DNA from: JACMLD01 sp039916305
GTDB lineage: Bacteria > Bacteroidota > Bacteroidia > Chitinophagales > Chitinophagaceae
Length of the DNA stretch: 64,000 nt
Assembly (NCBI GenBank): GCA_039916305.1
Contig: JBDSLR010000025.1
Coordinates: 1 to 64,000, forward strand
Direction: 5' to 3'
The position numbers and the translations under genes are program-made. Shown piece by piece: positions 9,124 through 17,721 of this stretch. Under the pieces are notes generated by a model. That model ran no database searches. It saw only the letters and a program-made list of their open reading frames with translations, and had not been told where the DNA came from. The number at the start of each line of letters is the position of its first letter. The stretch's first letter is position 1.

Positions 9124-9142
9124 TATCGGATTAATTCCGATA
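9124..9142. promoter_or_regulatory. AbiEi operator 2 (inverted repeat)
   Basis: TATCGGA, five bases, TCCGATA. This is the same half-site as operator 1, with centre-to-centre distance about 62 bases, or close to six helical turns. Two operators of this kind upstream of abiEi match the negative autoregulation known for AbiE systems. Confidence 0.7.
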
Positions 9143-9483
9143 ATTTCAGCATTATGTTACATAAAAATTGATAAAAGCTGCACGTTTCAAAATCAGACCG
9201 TTGAACTGATTAAAAACCCTAACCGAATTTTAAAGTCGCTGACATTTTCATGAGCGTACTTTTTGAAGAATGCTGGTTCCGGTTTTAGCTTTTTTGCGTT
9301 AATGCTATCGCTACTTACGATTGCGCCTTTATGTTCGAAAACTGAGGTGCAAATAAAGTCTTCTATTTTTTTCAGTACTTAATCTTTTTTGTTTTAGCTA
9401 AACTGAAATATACTGGTGGCGGTTTTATTTTCAGCATAGCTGAATTAATCTGTTCATTTTTTCAGTTGACTTTAGCCAGTTTT

Positions 9484-9657
9484 TTAGGTGTTCTTACGGC
9501 TTGAACAACTTACACTCACCTGGTACGGGTAAAATTCAAAATTGGCTGCAACTGTCAATGCATGTTTAATGCGTTTGTCATTTTTCAATGCAATGCTTAG
9601 CCCTTTAACGGTCTGTCCATTCTTCAACAGTTTCTTCTGTACAAAGCGATATAGCAC
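9484..9657 (-). pseudogene. Short coding-like remnant in the 9.1-9.9 kb gap
   Basis: A minus-strand frame of 58 codons from a GTG at 9657 to a stop at 9484, with a stop codon not far upstream and no ATG. It reads like protein (LLKNGQTVKGLSIALKNDKR and ALTVAANFEFYPYQVSVS) but matches no family I know. The rest of the roughly 800-base gap (9143-9944) shows only scraps, so this is probably a decayed gene. It may also be a short functional ORF with a GTG start. Confidence 0.3.
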
Positions 9658-9944
9658 TGTATTTGACCTACTACGTTATCGATGCTGCGACCCTTTTTAA
9701 TTCTACTACGAGTAACTTTTTTTTGTCTTTGCTGACAGCCAGGATACCAAATTCTCTATTGCCGACTCAGTAGTAACGATAGAAAATATGCCTCCAAGCC
9801 CTGGCTACATTCGAACCTGATACCAGTATATACTTCGTTCCGCACAGCACCCAAAATACCACTATCAGGGTATGTTTTTGCAAGTTGAATTATCCAACCT
9901 TCGTTGTGTACCATTATCATTATCTAATCATTAAACCTTTTATT

Positions 9945-10730
9945 ATGCCATGTACACCAGAGATGATTGAAAAGGCGGTTGAGTGCGCCTCCACCTACCG
10001 GCTCACTTCCTTTACTGCCACACCTGCGAATGTTACACCCGGGCAGGCCGTTACGCTTAGCTGGGCGACTGCTCACAGTGGACAATGCGCTGCCACTTTC
10101 CGGATCAACGGTATCACCGTACCCGCGTCGGGCAGCAAGACCGTGAATCCATTGGCAGATACTACGTACACTTTTTCTATGCAGACACAATGCAATGTTA
10201 CCCGCACGCTTGGCCGTGTATTGGTAGATGTAAATGAAAGTTCCTGCCGGATAACCAGTATTGGGGAAGGCCTGGTACGTACCCAGGTGAGGAGTGTGGT
10301 GGATGCCAGTATAGCGGAATTTAACGCTTCCAGCAGCAACGATTTAAGCAAACGATCAGAAACGCAGGTGGAAATAGATCCGCAGGGTATTTCCATCAAA
10401 CTGCGCCTGAAAGCCGCCATCAATAATTTTCCCGACCCGGATCTGAATGTAGACATGAAAATAGGCCTGGGTGTAGGGCCCGGCAATACCGTGTCCGTTT
10501 TTTACCGTTCATTTTCGGTAGATGTTGACTGGCCATTTTGGGTAACCGGCATCAGCCTGGGCATTACAAAAATTGTAGAAGAGATAGTGGAAAGCCGGTT
10601 AGAGGGAAAAATCAAAAGCCAGATACTGGAGGCGCTGAGAACGCAGCTCACCAATGCGGCAAGACTCATACCCGGTGTGCTCGCCAGCATAGAGACGTTG
10701 CAGGACGAGTTAAGGTTGAAGATTTGCTGA
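9945..10730 (+). CDS. Hypothetical protein with N-terminal Ig-like domain
   Basis: A 261-residue protein with no recognisable signal peptide. Residues of about 20-95 (TSFTATPANVTPGQAVTLSW followed by a strand pattern ending in TLGRVLVDV) form an Ig/PKD-like beta sandwich, seen in many bacterial surface or secreted proteins. The remaining 160 residues are unrecognised: a strand-rich middle (EIDPQGISIKLRLKAAI and VDMKIGLGVGPGNTVSVFYR) and a helical C-terminus. The start is placed at the ATG at 9945; the frame is open 20 codons further to a TTG. The next gene, a secreted metallopeptidase, begins 194 bases downstream on the same strand, and its precursor also has an Ig-like segment, so the two may act together. 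Confidence 0.6.
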   Translation: MPCTPEMIEKAVECASTYRLTSFTATPANVTPGQAVTLSWATAHSGQCAATFRINGITVPASGSKTVNPLADTTYTFSMQTQCNVTRTLGRVLVDVNESSCRITSIGEGLVRTQVRSVVDASIAEFNASSSNDLSKRSETQVEIDPQGISIKLRLKAAINNFPDPDLNVDMKIGLGVGPGNTVSVFYRSFSVDVDWPFWVTGISLGITKIVEEIVESRLEGKIKSQILEALRTQLTNAARLIPGVLASIETLQDELRLKIC

Positions 10731-10924
10731 GGGAAAGCAGCTGCAATACCGGTAAACACGGCCTGGTAAACGGCCGGTACAAAGCAAATCTTGCTGCGGT
10801 TTAGGAGGATTTGTTTTTTGGAGCAGCCCAGGCTGGCTGGTCTTTCATGGCGTTTTCCGCGGGGGCTTGCAAGCAGGAAGTCCCTTCATTTAATGTATCT
10901 GATCCATCCGTTAAAATAATTTTT

Positions 10925-12988
10925 ATGAAGAAAAATTATGCGCCTCTCCCGGCAATGCTTGTTTTTTTACTGGGTTTACACTTTGCCCAGGCGCAAAGCC
11001 AGGTGTATTTCCTGAATGGGGGCGCTGATATTGACTTATCCGGTTGTAGTGCCGGTATCAGCCAGGGTAGCCTGGCGGCCAGCTTCACCGTGCTCCGTGT
11101 TCCTTCCCTCGCCAGTGGAAACGCCCGCGTAAGTATTAATGGTTTGCCGGCTGGTGTAAAAGCAAAAATAGTTCCTGAGGTATTGGATTTTGCCGGGGGT
11201 GTATATGGACAACCTATCAGCATTGTTTTCCAGTCGGCACCTGGTGTATTCACCGGTGACAATGTTGTTACACTCACGGTTGCTGATAATGCAAATTCAA
11301 CCAGCTTCCTGGTTTTTGTACATGGAATGTGTCCGCGTAATAACAAAGATTTTACTGTACAGGGTTCGTTTTTCTCCAGTTATAACGGATTGCCATTTCC
11401 CATTGAAGGCGCATTAGTGGCCATTTACCAGGATAAAAGCTGGGCGGTAGATCCACGGGTGGGTGATTACGTACACACGGATGCCAATGGGCATTTTTCG
11501 GCGGATATCCATACCAGTGAGACCGGTACCTATTATGCCAAGTGCATTATGAATGATGGCCAGGGTGTGTACATGCGTGATTGGTACACATCCGGCATCA
11601 AGGATTATAATTCCGCTAACCGCGCCAGCAATCAATCAGCTATCGTTGATTTGGGGGGCACCCTGTTCATCCGCGACGGGGGCAGCACTATCTCCAAATC
11701 AACTATCTGGCAAGGTGCCCGAACGGCGTTCCAGGATTTCATTGCCACCACGGGAACAGCCCCACCAACAGGCGACTATGAAATCGTTATTCAAAATACG
11801 GTGACCGATTTTGTATGGACCGCGCGTTCCACCACCAATTGGGAAGACAAACATAGTCCGTACAAATACAATATACCTACCCCGAAGTTACCGACACATG
11901 TAGCGATCGAAGACTACATCAATCAATTCGACAATTACTCCACAAATTTCCACGAGTTTGGTCATGCTTTGCGCCATACAGTGGATGGTGACCAGCGGCA
12001 TTTCCTGGACGACGCTGAGCGATGGACCTATGCCAGGAAGCATAACTGGTGCGGTAGCTCGCCCTGGATAGATGTGGAGGCATATGCATTCAATGAAGGT
12101 TGGGCGGAATACTGGAGCCGCGATCCTTCAGGTGTTATTAGATTCAACTGTCCCGGTATCAGTGTCACTGATATAACCATTGAAGGCGGGGTGGCGATGG
12201 ACCTCAATTCGATTGAATCGCAACTGGCCACCTGCCTGAAACAGACTGCTCCATTTGCTGTGCCACAAATCAGGGAGCAGCGAAAAGGCATGTTTAATGT
12301 GCTTAACCGTGGCCAAAACATTATACACAGCGACGGTGAATTCAGGGATAATTTCCGGCAGCAATTCCCAACCTGCGGCCTGCTACCCCCGGGTGTGGGA
12401 GTCAGCATTCTGCCCGTTGCACGCACGCCCATGAATCGGCGTATTACAAGAGTGGAATCCATCAGTGCACTACAGGCTATTATCCGCAACCAGCAAGTCA
12501 TCAGCAGCAAGCTGCAGGAGGAGCTGGTGACAGCTACTAAAAAGCAAGCTACGGTGCGTTGTAAAATTTGCGATACTTTGGTATCGGCTATTATTAATCC
12601 TGAAATCATAAAGGGAAAAATTGCCTATTCTAATCTTATCGGGCAGGCTTACCAGCAACGGTTGCAAATGTTTGCCAATCCCGCAAATGATTCATTGGTG
12701 TACCGCTCTGCGTTTTCAGATCGATCAGCCAAAGAGCTGGAGCTATTTACATTGACGTACAAGAAAATACTCCGTGATTGCCTGGAGCATTCGGTGGCGC
12801 TGCTCAGCAAGCGAACATTTAGTATTACAAAAGGCCGGGAAACCGCACAGACTTTTTTGCAACGAAAAATAAATATGCTGGATAAGCAAACGCCGGTGAA
12901 CAATGAGCTGTATGCCATGCTCTCATTGCCGGTAAACGCGTTTGATGACCAGGTGGTAATGATGAAGAAAAAGGATAAAGGGAAATGA
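10925..12988 (+). CDS. Secreted HEXXH zinc metallopeptidase-like protein
   Basis: A 687-residue exported protein. The start at 10925 gives a clear signal peptide (basic MKKNY, hydrophobic MLVFLLGLHFAQAQ); the open frame upstream does not. After it comes an Ig-like/beta-rich region, then a carboxypeptidase-regulatory-like fold (about residues 145-220: GALVAIYQDKSW to GTYYAKCIMNDG). The putative catalytic domain has HEFGH at 343-347 and NEGWAEYW at 390-397, a His-Glu-His plus downstream Glu arrangement of the gluzincin kind. The last 200 residues are helical, with a CKIC pair. The family is not clear to me, so peptidase activity is inferred from the motif only. The preceding Ig-like gene may be its partner. 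Confidence 0.65.
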   Translation: MKKNYAPLPAMLVFLLGLHFAQAQSQVYFLNGGADIDLSGCSAGISQGSLAASFTVLRVPSLASGNARVSINGLPAGVKAKIVPEVLDFAGGVYGQPISIVFQSAPGVFTGDNVVTLTVADNANSTSFLVFVHGMCPRNNKDFTVQGSFFSSYNGLPFPIEGALVAIYQDKSWAVDPRVGDYVHTDANGHFSADIHTSETGTYYAKCIMNDGQGVYMRDWYTSGIKDYNSANRASNQSAIVDLGGTLFIRDGGSTISKSTIWQGARTAFQDFIATTGTAPPTGDYEIVIQNTVTDFVWTARSTTNWEDKHSPYKYNIPTPKLPTHVAIEDYINQFDNYSTNFHEFGHALRHTVDGDQRHFLDDAERWTYARKHNWCGSSPWIDVEAYAFNEGWAEYWSRDPSGVIRFNCPGISVTDITIEGGVAMDLNSIESQLATCLKQTAPFAVPQIREQRKGMFNVLNRGQNIIHSDGEFRDNFRQQFPTCGLLPPGVGVSILPVARTPMNRRITRVESISALQAIIRNQQVISSKLQEELVTATKKQATVRCKICDTLVSAIINPEIIKGKIAYSNLIGQAYQQRLQMFANPANDSLVYRSAFSDRSAKELELFTLTYKKILRDCLEHSVALLSKRTFSITKGRETAQTFLQRKINMLDKQTPVNNELYAMLSLPVNAFDDQVVMMKKKDKGK

Positions 12989-13475
12989 GGGTTTAGCCAA
13001 AGGAGTGCAATAAAGAGGGGGATACTTACAATGATGGAAATTTTTACCTATTGAAAATCACTTATTCGTAAAACAAATTGTACGGAATAAACAAGCGTCT
13101 TATGAGTGATAATCTTATATCCCCCCGACGAGCAGTATTGATGGTACAAAAATTTCTTTTATGCTCCGGGTTTGGACGCGCATTTTTCGCGGTCGGGCGT
13201 TATAAAAATGACCCCCTTTTTTTGTAAGATTGCTGTCCAAAGAAAAATTTATTTTACACTTTTTTGAACCGCATATAGTCTTCAAAAAAACTTAAACGGA
13301 TTTGTCAAAATGGTCCGGCGTCAATTCCTTATTTAAAACCAAATCTGACCATACATTGTAGCCGCGCTAAATAATATTTTTCCAACTGTGAAAAACTGTG
13401 AAAAAAATATCAGGGATCGATCAATATTTGCCGTGTGAATATGAAGTTGAGTTAACTATAATTAAACAGGTGTAT
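12989..13475. other. AT-rich intergenic stretch, no gene seen
   Basis: About 490 bases with poly-A/T runs (for instance around 13204-13260 and 13280-13295) and short GC-rich islands. I see no long reading frame and no terminator with a clean stem. The frame of the next gene is open back to a GTG at 13398, but those 26 extra codons do not look like part of the protein. Confidence 0.35.
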
Positions 13476-13763
13476 ATGAATTTGCAGGGCGCGGTATTGG
13501 TAATGATTCCGGAAACAGAATTGAATTTATTAAAGTCCGGTTTGCAGGATATTAAGCAGCAGCTACAAGACCTCAAAGGAAGCAGGCAAACCGCAGTTAA
13601 ATATATCACCGCTATTGAGTTTATGGCAGCGGTGCGCATTCGCCGGACCAAGTTTGATGAACTGGTGAGATTTGGCAAGATTAGGGTCATCAAAAAAATG
13701 CGGAAAATTTATGTGCCGGTGGAAGAAGTAGACAGGTATTTTAGTGATAAAGCTGTACAGTAA
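13476..13763 (+). CDS. Excisionase/MerR-like helix-turn-helix protein
   Basis: A 95-residue DNA-binding protein of the kind often carried on Bacteroidota integrative elements. A short coiled-coil segment (LLKSGLQDIKQQLQDLKG) leads into a winged helix: AIEFMAAVRIRRTKFDELVR is the helix-turn-helix with FGKIRVIKKMRKIYVPVEEV as the wing and following helix. The start is uncertain: the ATG at 13476 is chosen, the ATG at 13503 and a GTG at 13398 are alternatives. Close relatives act as excisionases or as regulators of mobilization genes; the nearby integrase fragment fits an element origin. Confidence 0.65.
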   Translation: MNLQGAVLVMIPETELNLLKSGLQDIKQQLQDLKGSRQTAVKYITAIEFMAAVRIRRTKFDELVRFGKIRVIKKMRKIYVPVEEVDRYFSDKAVQ

Positions 13764-13842
13764 CAGGATGCTTATTTGTGATGCTGTAAGTTTCCTAAAC
13801 CAGGTTCGGTTGTCTTAAAAAGACGGGACTATACTTTGCAGG

Positions 13843-14094
13843 CTATTTCAATTCAACCTGTTTCAGGTAACCCGCAAACAACAACACTTTTTTTGCGTCC
13901 ACAGGATTAAATAAAAATGGCTGTAGATCGTCTAAAGACATGCGTATACTATCTGTTTTCTTTGGTCCTTGTTTATGGGTCAGTATAACATGGGCAAAAT
14001 GGTTACATCGTCGCTTACCCAACAGTATCCCATTTTTTTTTCCATGCAGCAAATTCGGCGGGCCGAATTCTGTAGCGGGCAAAATTTCCTTCAT
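13843..14094 (-). CDS. Possible small ORF overlapping the end of the Fic gene
   Basis: An 83-codon minus-strand frame whose first 80 bases overlap the Fic gene in another frame. Its second half (SIRMSLDDLQPFLFNPVDAK) reads like protein and lies outside the Fic gene. It could be a decayed downstream gene that has become joined to the Fic end by a frameshift, or chance. I recognise no family. Confidence 0.2.
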   Translation of the reverse strand: MKEILPATEFGPPNLLHGKKNGILLGKRRCNHFAHVILTHKQGPKKTDSIRMSLDDLQPFLFNPVDAKKVLLFAGYLKQVELK

Positions 14095-15409
14095 GAAGGC
14101 TCATCAATTCTGTCTCTGCGAGTTCGGTAAAATGTTTATCATCCGGCGAAGGGAGCTGCAGTGCCCGTGCACGAATGATTATTGAAGCCTGATGACGGTC
14201 CTTCTGACCTGCAATGATTTCCATTACGATGGTTTGTAATAGTTGCCGGTACTGTAGTCTAAAAGGATCCGGCTCACTGATAGTCTGGCGAACGCTTGCA
14301 TACCTGTCTGCAGAACGGGCGCAGGCGAGCAGAAAAATATCTTTTAGCAGCGCTACCTGGTTGAGTTCATACACACCGAGTAAACCTTTTATATATACAT
14401 CTTCAGGGACACCAATAAATGAAATAGGGACCAGGTTGTGCTGGTTCAGCGAAATATTCGCCGCCAGTCTCGACACCCGCTTATTGACATCTTCAAAAGG
14501 TTGCAAGTAGGGTAGTTGCACCATTATAAACAAGGCCTGTTCATGTGGGTTGTTGATAGCAGCTGCTTTAGCAAGAATCTTTTCAAACATTTCTTCTATC
14601 AACTGGGGGATGGCGGTTGGTGTAAAGGCAGATTTTCGGATACCCACTCCAAAATAGCGCAACCTTCCCGGTGCTGCTGGATCAGGAAGCAGGTTATTGG
14701 CCAGTAATGCATGGAGGTTTAAGAGCGTATACCTGTTAAATCCTATCTCTTCTCCGCCACCGACCATAAACTCTATGGCGTCCTTGTGGTTAAGGATCAT
14801 CTGGGTTTCTATTGCCGATTTATCCGTTGCAGGTATTCCTTCGGCTAGTAATCTTTCGGTTTCCAACAATGAGTACGTATTGCCTTCCAGCCGGCTGGAG
14901 TTCCAGGAAAGATCTATTAGCAATCGTTGCAGGATGTGTTTTGCATAGGTGCCCGCGGGCTGGTTTCTATCGTGTGTAATGGCATCCGTTGCGAGCTGGT
15001 CCCGCTCTTTTTCACTTAAATAAAAATCAATATTGGGCCGGTAATTGTCTGCAAAACTGCGGTTATATCCAACCGCATTGCGATGGTCAAAGGGCACTGA
15101 TAATGCTGCCAGTATCGCCTCGCTTTCTTTGGAAAGAAATGCCATGGCTTGTGCTGGTACACCATTGGCATGGTCAGGTTTTTCCGTGGTAACAACAGTA
15201 TTGACCAGGTGATACCTGGCTGATTTTTTGAACCCGGAGGTTTTTACCAATCTTTTTTCGATCATATCCTCCAGCTTTCTTTGGACAGTTCGCAGTGACA
15301 TTGAAAGCTTTGCTATTTCTTTAATCTGTTTAGCAGTCGCCCCACCTGGGAATTTTCCCAGTGCTGTTTGTATTTGTATGTCAGTATTGAGTGCAGCTTC
15401 TCTTATCAT
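14015..15409 (-). CDS. Fic-family protein with N-terminal winged helix and variant active site
   Basis: Fic-domain protein of about 464 residues (residue numbers below count from this start). An N-terminal winged helix (ATAKQIKEI, SLRTVQRKLEDMI) precedes a Fic domain. The inhibitory-helix motif SSRLEGN is at 171-177. The catalytic loop reads QPFEDVNKR at 303-311 in place of HPFxxGNxR, so the His that activates the target hydroxyl and one Gly are missing, while the Asn and Arg that bind phosphates remain. Fic enzymes transfer AMP or other phosphate groups to proteins; with this loop the activity may be lost or altered, and the winged helix suggests regulation of DNA. The start is chosen at the ATG at 15409, because a -7 element and a cluster of TTGCGACA boxes lie just upstream; an ATG at 15472 and a TTG at 15526 are in the same frame. 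Confidence 0.8.
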   Translation of the reverse strand: MIREAALNTDIQIQTALGKFPGGATAKQIKEIAKLSMSLRTVQRKLEDMIEKRLVKTSGFKKSARYHLVNTVVTTEKPDHANGVPAQAMAFLSKESEAILAALSVPFDHRNAVGYNRSFADNYRPNIDFYLSEKERDQLATDAITHDRNQPAGTYAKHILQRLLIDLSWNSSRLEGNTYSLLETERLLAEGIPATDKSAIETQMILNHKDAIEFMVGGGEEIGFNRYTLLNLHALLANNLLPDPAAPGRLRYFGVGIRKSAFTPTAIPQLIEEMFEKILAKAAAINNPHEQALFIMVQLPYLQPFEDVNKRVSRLAANISLNQHNLVPISFIGVPEDVYIKGLLGVYELNQVALLKDIFLLACARSADRYASVRQTISEPDPFRLQYRQLLQTIVMEIIAGQKDRHQASIIIRARALQLPSPDDKHFTELAETELMSLHEGNFARYRIRPAEFAAWKKKWDTVG

Positions 15410-15411
15410 TT

Positions 15412-15497
15412 TTGCGACATTTATTGCGACAAAAATAGGGTCTAAATGTCGCAAATCTTCTTTTTGCGACATGTTTTTGTGACATGTTTTTGCGACA
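15412..15497 (-). promoter_or_regulatory. Promoter of the Fic gene with six TTGCGACA-type boxes
   Basis: On the plus strand TTGCGACA occurs at 15412, 15424, 15464 and 15490, its complement TGTCGCAA at 15447, and a one-mismatch copy TTGTGACA at 15477. The last three copies have a regular 13-base period. A -7 element, TATTTTTG on the minus strand (15430-15437), lies inside the cluster, about 20 bases before the ATG at 15409. The boxes would be bound by a repressor, plausibly the winged helix of the Fic protein itself. If translation starts at 15472, part of this region would also be coding. Confidence 0.6.
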
Positions 15498-15727
15498 AAA
15501 TAAAAAAGGAAGCGAATACAAAGCAATCTGTTGGAGCACCAGAGGTATCGACGAATAATATAAAACCACCAGAAACTCAGGAAAGAGTCTGTCTAAAAAC
15601 GCTGAAAGTGCCGTTTTGGAAAATTAGTTTTGGTTACAGCAATGTATCAATCACAGCAAAATACTTTGATATAACAATGGAAAGCGCCTTTATAAACGGT
15701 TTTTATTTCTATTGTATTACCTTCTTT

Positions 15728-15943
15728 TTATAATTCCTTGCTGATGCTATCAGCTACCTCTTCAAATGTGTTTTTACCAATATTGAAATTATCAAAATCA
15801 ATGTCTTCGGAGAAACGGGTATTACCACGGACAATCCGCAGGCAGGTTCTTCCTACAAATGCCAGTTTGCTACTGAATACACTGTCATATATAATTTGCA
15901 GTATTTTATGTTGCAGGTATTCGCGCAGCATGTTTAACCACAT
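15728..15943 (-). pseudogene. abiEii: AbiEii-type toxin, N-terminal fragment
   Basis: Seventy-one residues matching the beginning of an AbiEii nucleotidyltransferase: LREYLQHKILQIIYDS, then FVGRTCLRIVRGNTRFSEDI with the motif start GG changed to GR, and DFDNFNI. The family has 200-300 residues, and the frame stops at 15728, before the rest of the domain. It follows an AbiEi fragment on the same strand, so a whole AbiE pair has decayed here. No similarity to the intact pair at 7.5-9 kb beyond the family motif is evident, so it is a separate acquisition. Confidence 0.75.
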
Positions 15944-15972
15944 GTAGCCCCGGCGGGCATTGCTTTTCTATT

Positions 15973-16413
15973 TCACTTAAGGATAACATTAGTTTGATTT
16001 TTTTTAAAAAGGGCGATTCTTTTGTTCAAATTAATGCAATCAAAAACCTGGGCGTACAGTGCCAGTTTTCCCCAGTTAATGTTTTCATTAATGGCAGCAG
16101 TATTTAAGCGCAATGCTGCCAGGTCTTCAGCTTTGTTTAAGCGGCTGCCTAAATACAAGTAATCAATAATGGCCTTTTCCGGTTCCGCTATGAGAAGGGG
16201 CAGCCGGTCCCAGTATTGAATGGAGTAACCAAAAAAATAAGCCGGCTTGATGGCGCGGTAGTAATAGTAGCCGGAAGGTGCCTGGTACGATACAGTTTTT
16301 ACAGTGGTAATGGCTTCCTTGCTGTAAACAGCTTCCGGTATGAACTGGTAATGCGCCAAAGCGGTTTCCAGGGAAATATAGGAAGGTTGCAATAGAAGAT
16401 TACTCACCCTGTA
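15973..16413 (-). pseudogene. abiEi: AbiEi-type antitoxin, N-terminally truncated
   Basis: About 144 residues of an AbiEi protein: SNLLLQPSYISLETALAHYQ and AEPEKAIIDYLYLGSR are the usual core, but the N-terminal winged helix is missing. An in-frame stop at 16414-16416 precedes the only possible starts (GTG at 16407), and the family start lies about 60 residues earlier. Together with the toxin fragment 29 bases downstream it is the wreck of a second AbiE operon. Confidence 0.75.
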
Positions 16414-16778
16414 TTAAAATTCGCCCAATTGACCCGGATTCTCAATTAAAGCGGATAGCGTAAATGTTTCGACACATTACAAGTTACTACTAAACAATGT
16501 TTTACAATTGATTTTGTAAATTTAAAGTAAGCCTTTAAATATTTTAATGGTAGATTCCGGCCTTCATGGCGTAAGGCATTATCTGGCGGATTTTATATAA
16601 AAGGATCTGGCGGTGTGGCTTCTATTCAAATCTTTAAACACAATTAGGGTGGAAAGCTGTTGATGTTGCACTATACCCTTCAGTATCCAGGAAAGAATAT
16701 AATTCTTCTCCATTTGGTGGTCGAGTACACCAACCGCTCTTGCTTAAAAAGGTAATAGAATTTACATAAATATCTAAA
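16414..16778. other. Intergenic stretch, no gene seen
   Basis: About 365 bases, AT-rich near 16500 and mixed further on. A 66-codon minus-strand frame (16634-16834) overlaps the end of the YihY gene, but does not look like a gene. No terminator, repeat or tRNA was recognised. Remnants of the missing AbiEi N-terminus could not be found. Confidence 0.35.
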
Positions 16779-17639
16779 TCAGGCCGCCGTGTTGCTTTTA
16801 TATTGTTCCCACACTTTTGTAAAAGCTGTGCCATAATACAATATCATGGCAGAATAAAACATAAAGAGCAGCAGCAATACTATGGAAGCAGACGCTCCAT
16901 AAATATTATTGATGTTATTGTAGTTGAGTAACAGGTGTAAAATAATTTTTCCAATAGAAAACAACAAGCTGGTAAATAAAGCGCCTGTCCAGGCAATGCT
17001 CCATTTTGGCCGGCTGTCATTTAGATACCTGAAGATAATCAGGAACCATATTGCAGTGACGAGAGTAGAAATGATGAAAGATAATAGCTGGTTGAAAGTA
17101 TCGGACAAAGAAGGGAATATCTTAAAGAAATAATTTCCAATAAACACCTGCACGGTTTCAATAAAAGCGCCGATTGTAAATAACAAGCCAGTCACGAATA
17201 TTACCCCCAGCGATTGCAATCTTGCTTGCAATCTTGCAATTGCTTTTTTTTGAGGAGGCTGTTTGTCAACTTCCCATATTTGGTTAATAGAACTCTTTAT
17301 AATTTTGAAGACCGTGGTGGCGACAAATAGCAAAAAAATAAATCCAAACGCAGTGGCTACCCAATTGTAGGATAATTTTTTTACTGCCCGGATAACGGAA
17401 ACTATTTGCCGCACTGCTTCTTGTCCAAAAATATCAGACAGGCTAACAAACAATTCATGCCTGATAGTTTGCGGATCGATAAATATACTAAAAAACTGTA
17501 CTAGTATTATGAGAATTGGGGGCAATGCAAACATGGTAAAAAAAGCAGTGGCGCCGGCTATTTTTAAAGGGTCGTTTTCAAGAAAAAGCTTCAATGCATC
17601 CTTTAAAACGATTCTAATCAATTTAAGTGAATTACCCAT
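16779..17639 (-). CDS. YihY/virulence factor BrkB family inner-membrane protein
   Basis: A 286-residue inner-membrane protein of the YihY/BrkB family; function in the cell is not established. It starts with an amphipathic stretch and KIAGATAFFTMFALPPILII, a typical first segment, followed by further membrane spans (VATAFGFIFLLFVATTVFKI, LGVIFVTGLLFTIGAFI, LISFIISTLVTAIWFLII, TGALFTSLLFSIGKIILHLL, ASIVLLLLFMFYSAMILYYG), six in all. The conserved end YYGTAFTKVWEQY is present. It is complete, transcribed alone, and sits between mobile-element remnants, probably as part of the older chromosome. Confidence 0.88.
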   Translation of the reverse strand: MGNSLKLIRIVLKDALKLFLENDPLKIAGATAFFTMFALPPILIILVQFFSIFIDPQTIRHELFVSLSDIFGQEAVRQIVSVIRAVKKLSYNWVATAFGFIFLLFVATTVFKIIKSSINQIWEVDKQPPQKKAIARLQARLQSLGVIFVTGLLFTIGAFIETVQVFIGNYFFKIFPSLSDTFNQLLSFIISTLVTAIWFLIIFRYLNDSRPKWSIAWTGALFTSLLFSIGKIILHLLLNYNNINNIYGASASIVLLLLFMFYSAMILYYGTAFTKVWEQYKSNTAA

Positions 17640-17696
17640 AAAGTCTGTTTAAAAGCCATTCTGCAAAGCGAATTTAGGAGTAATTAGTTGGGGAAG

Positions 17697-17718
17697 TGGT
17701 CTCGTCAGGAATCGAACC
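17697..17718. other. Putative attachment site (tRNA 3'-end-like sequence)
   Basis: On the minus strand this reads GGTTCGATTCCTGACGAG then ACCA, which is the T-loop, T-stem 3' side and acceptor 3' side of a tRNA, but no tRNA body is attached: the bases before it belong to the integrase gene end. It lies 4 bases beyond the integrase stop codon (17722), the place where such elements keep their att core after insertion into a tRNA gene. No second copy was seen in the window. Confidence 0.55.
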
Positions 17719-17721
17719 GAA

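Noticed and set aside
12028..12609. 193-codon minus-strand frame within the metallopeptidase gene
   Set aside because: Composition is typical of an antisense shadow and the plus-strand gene has domain motifs and a signal peptide.
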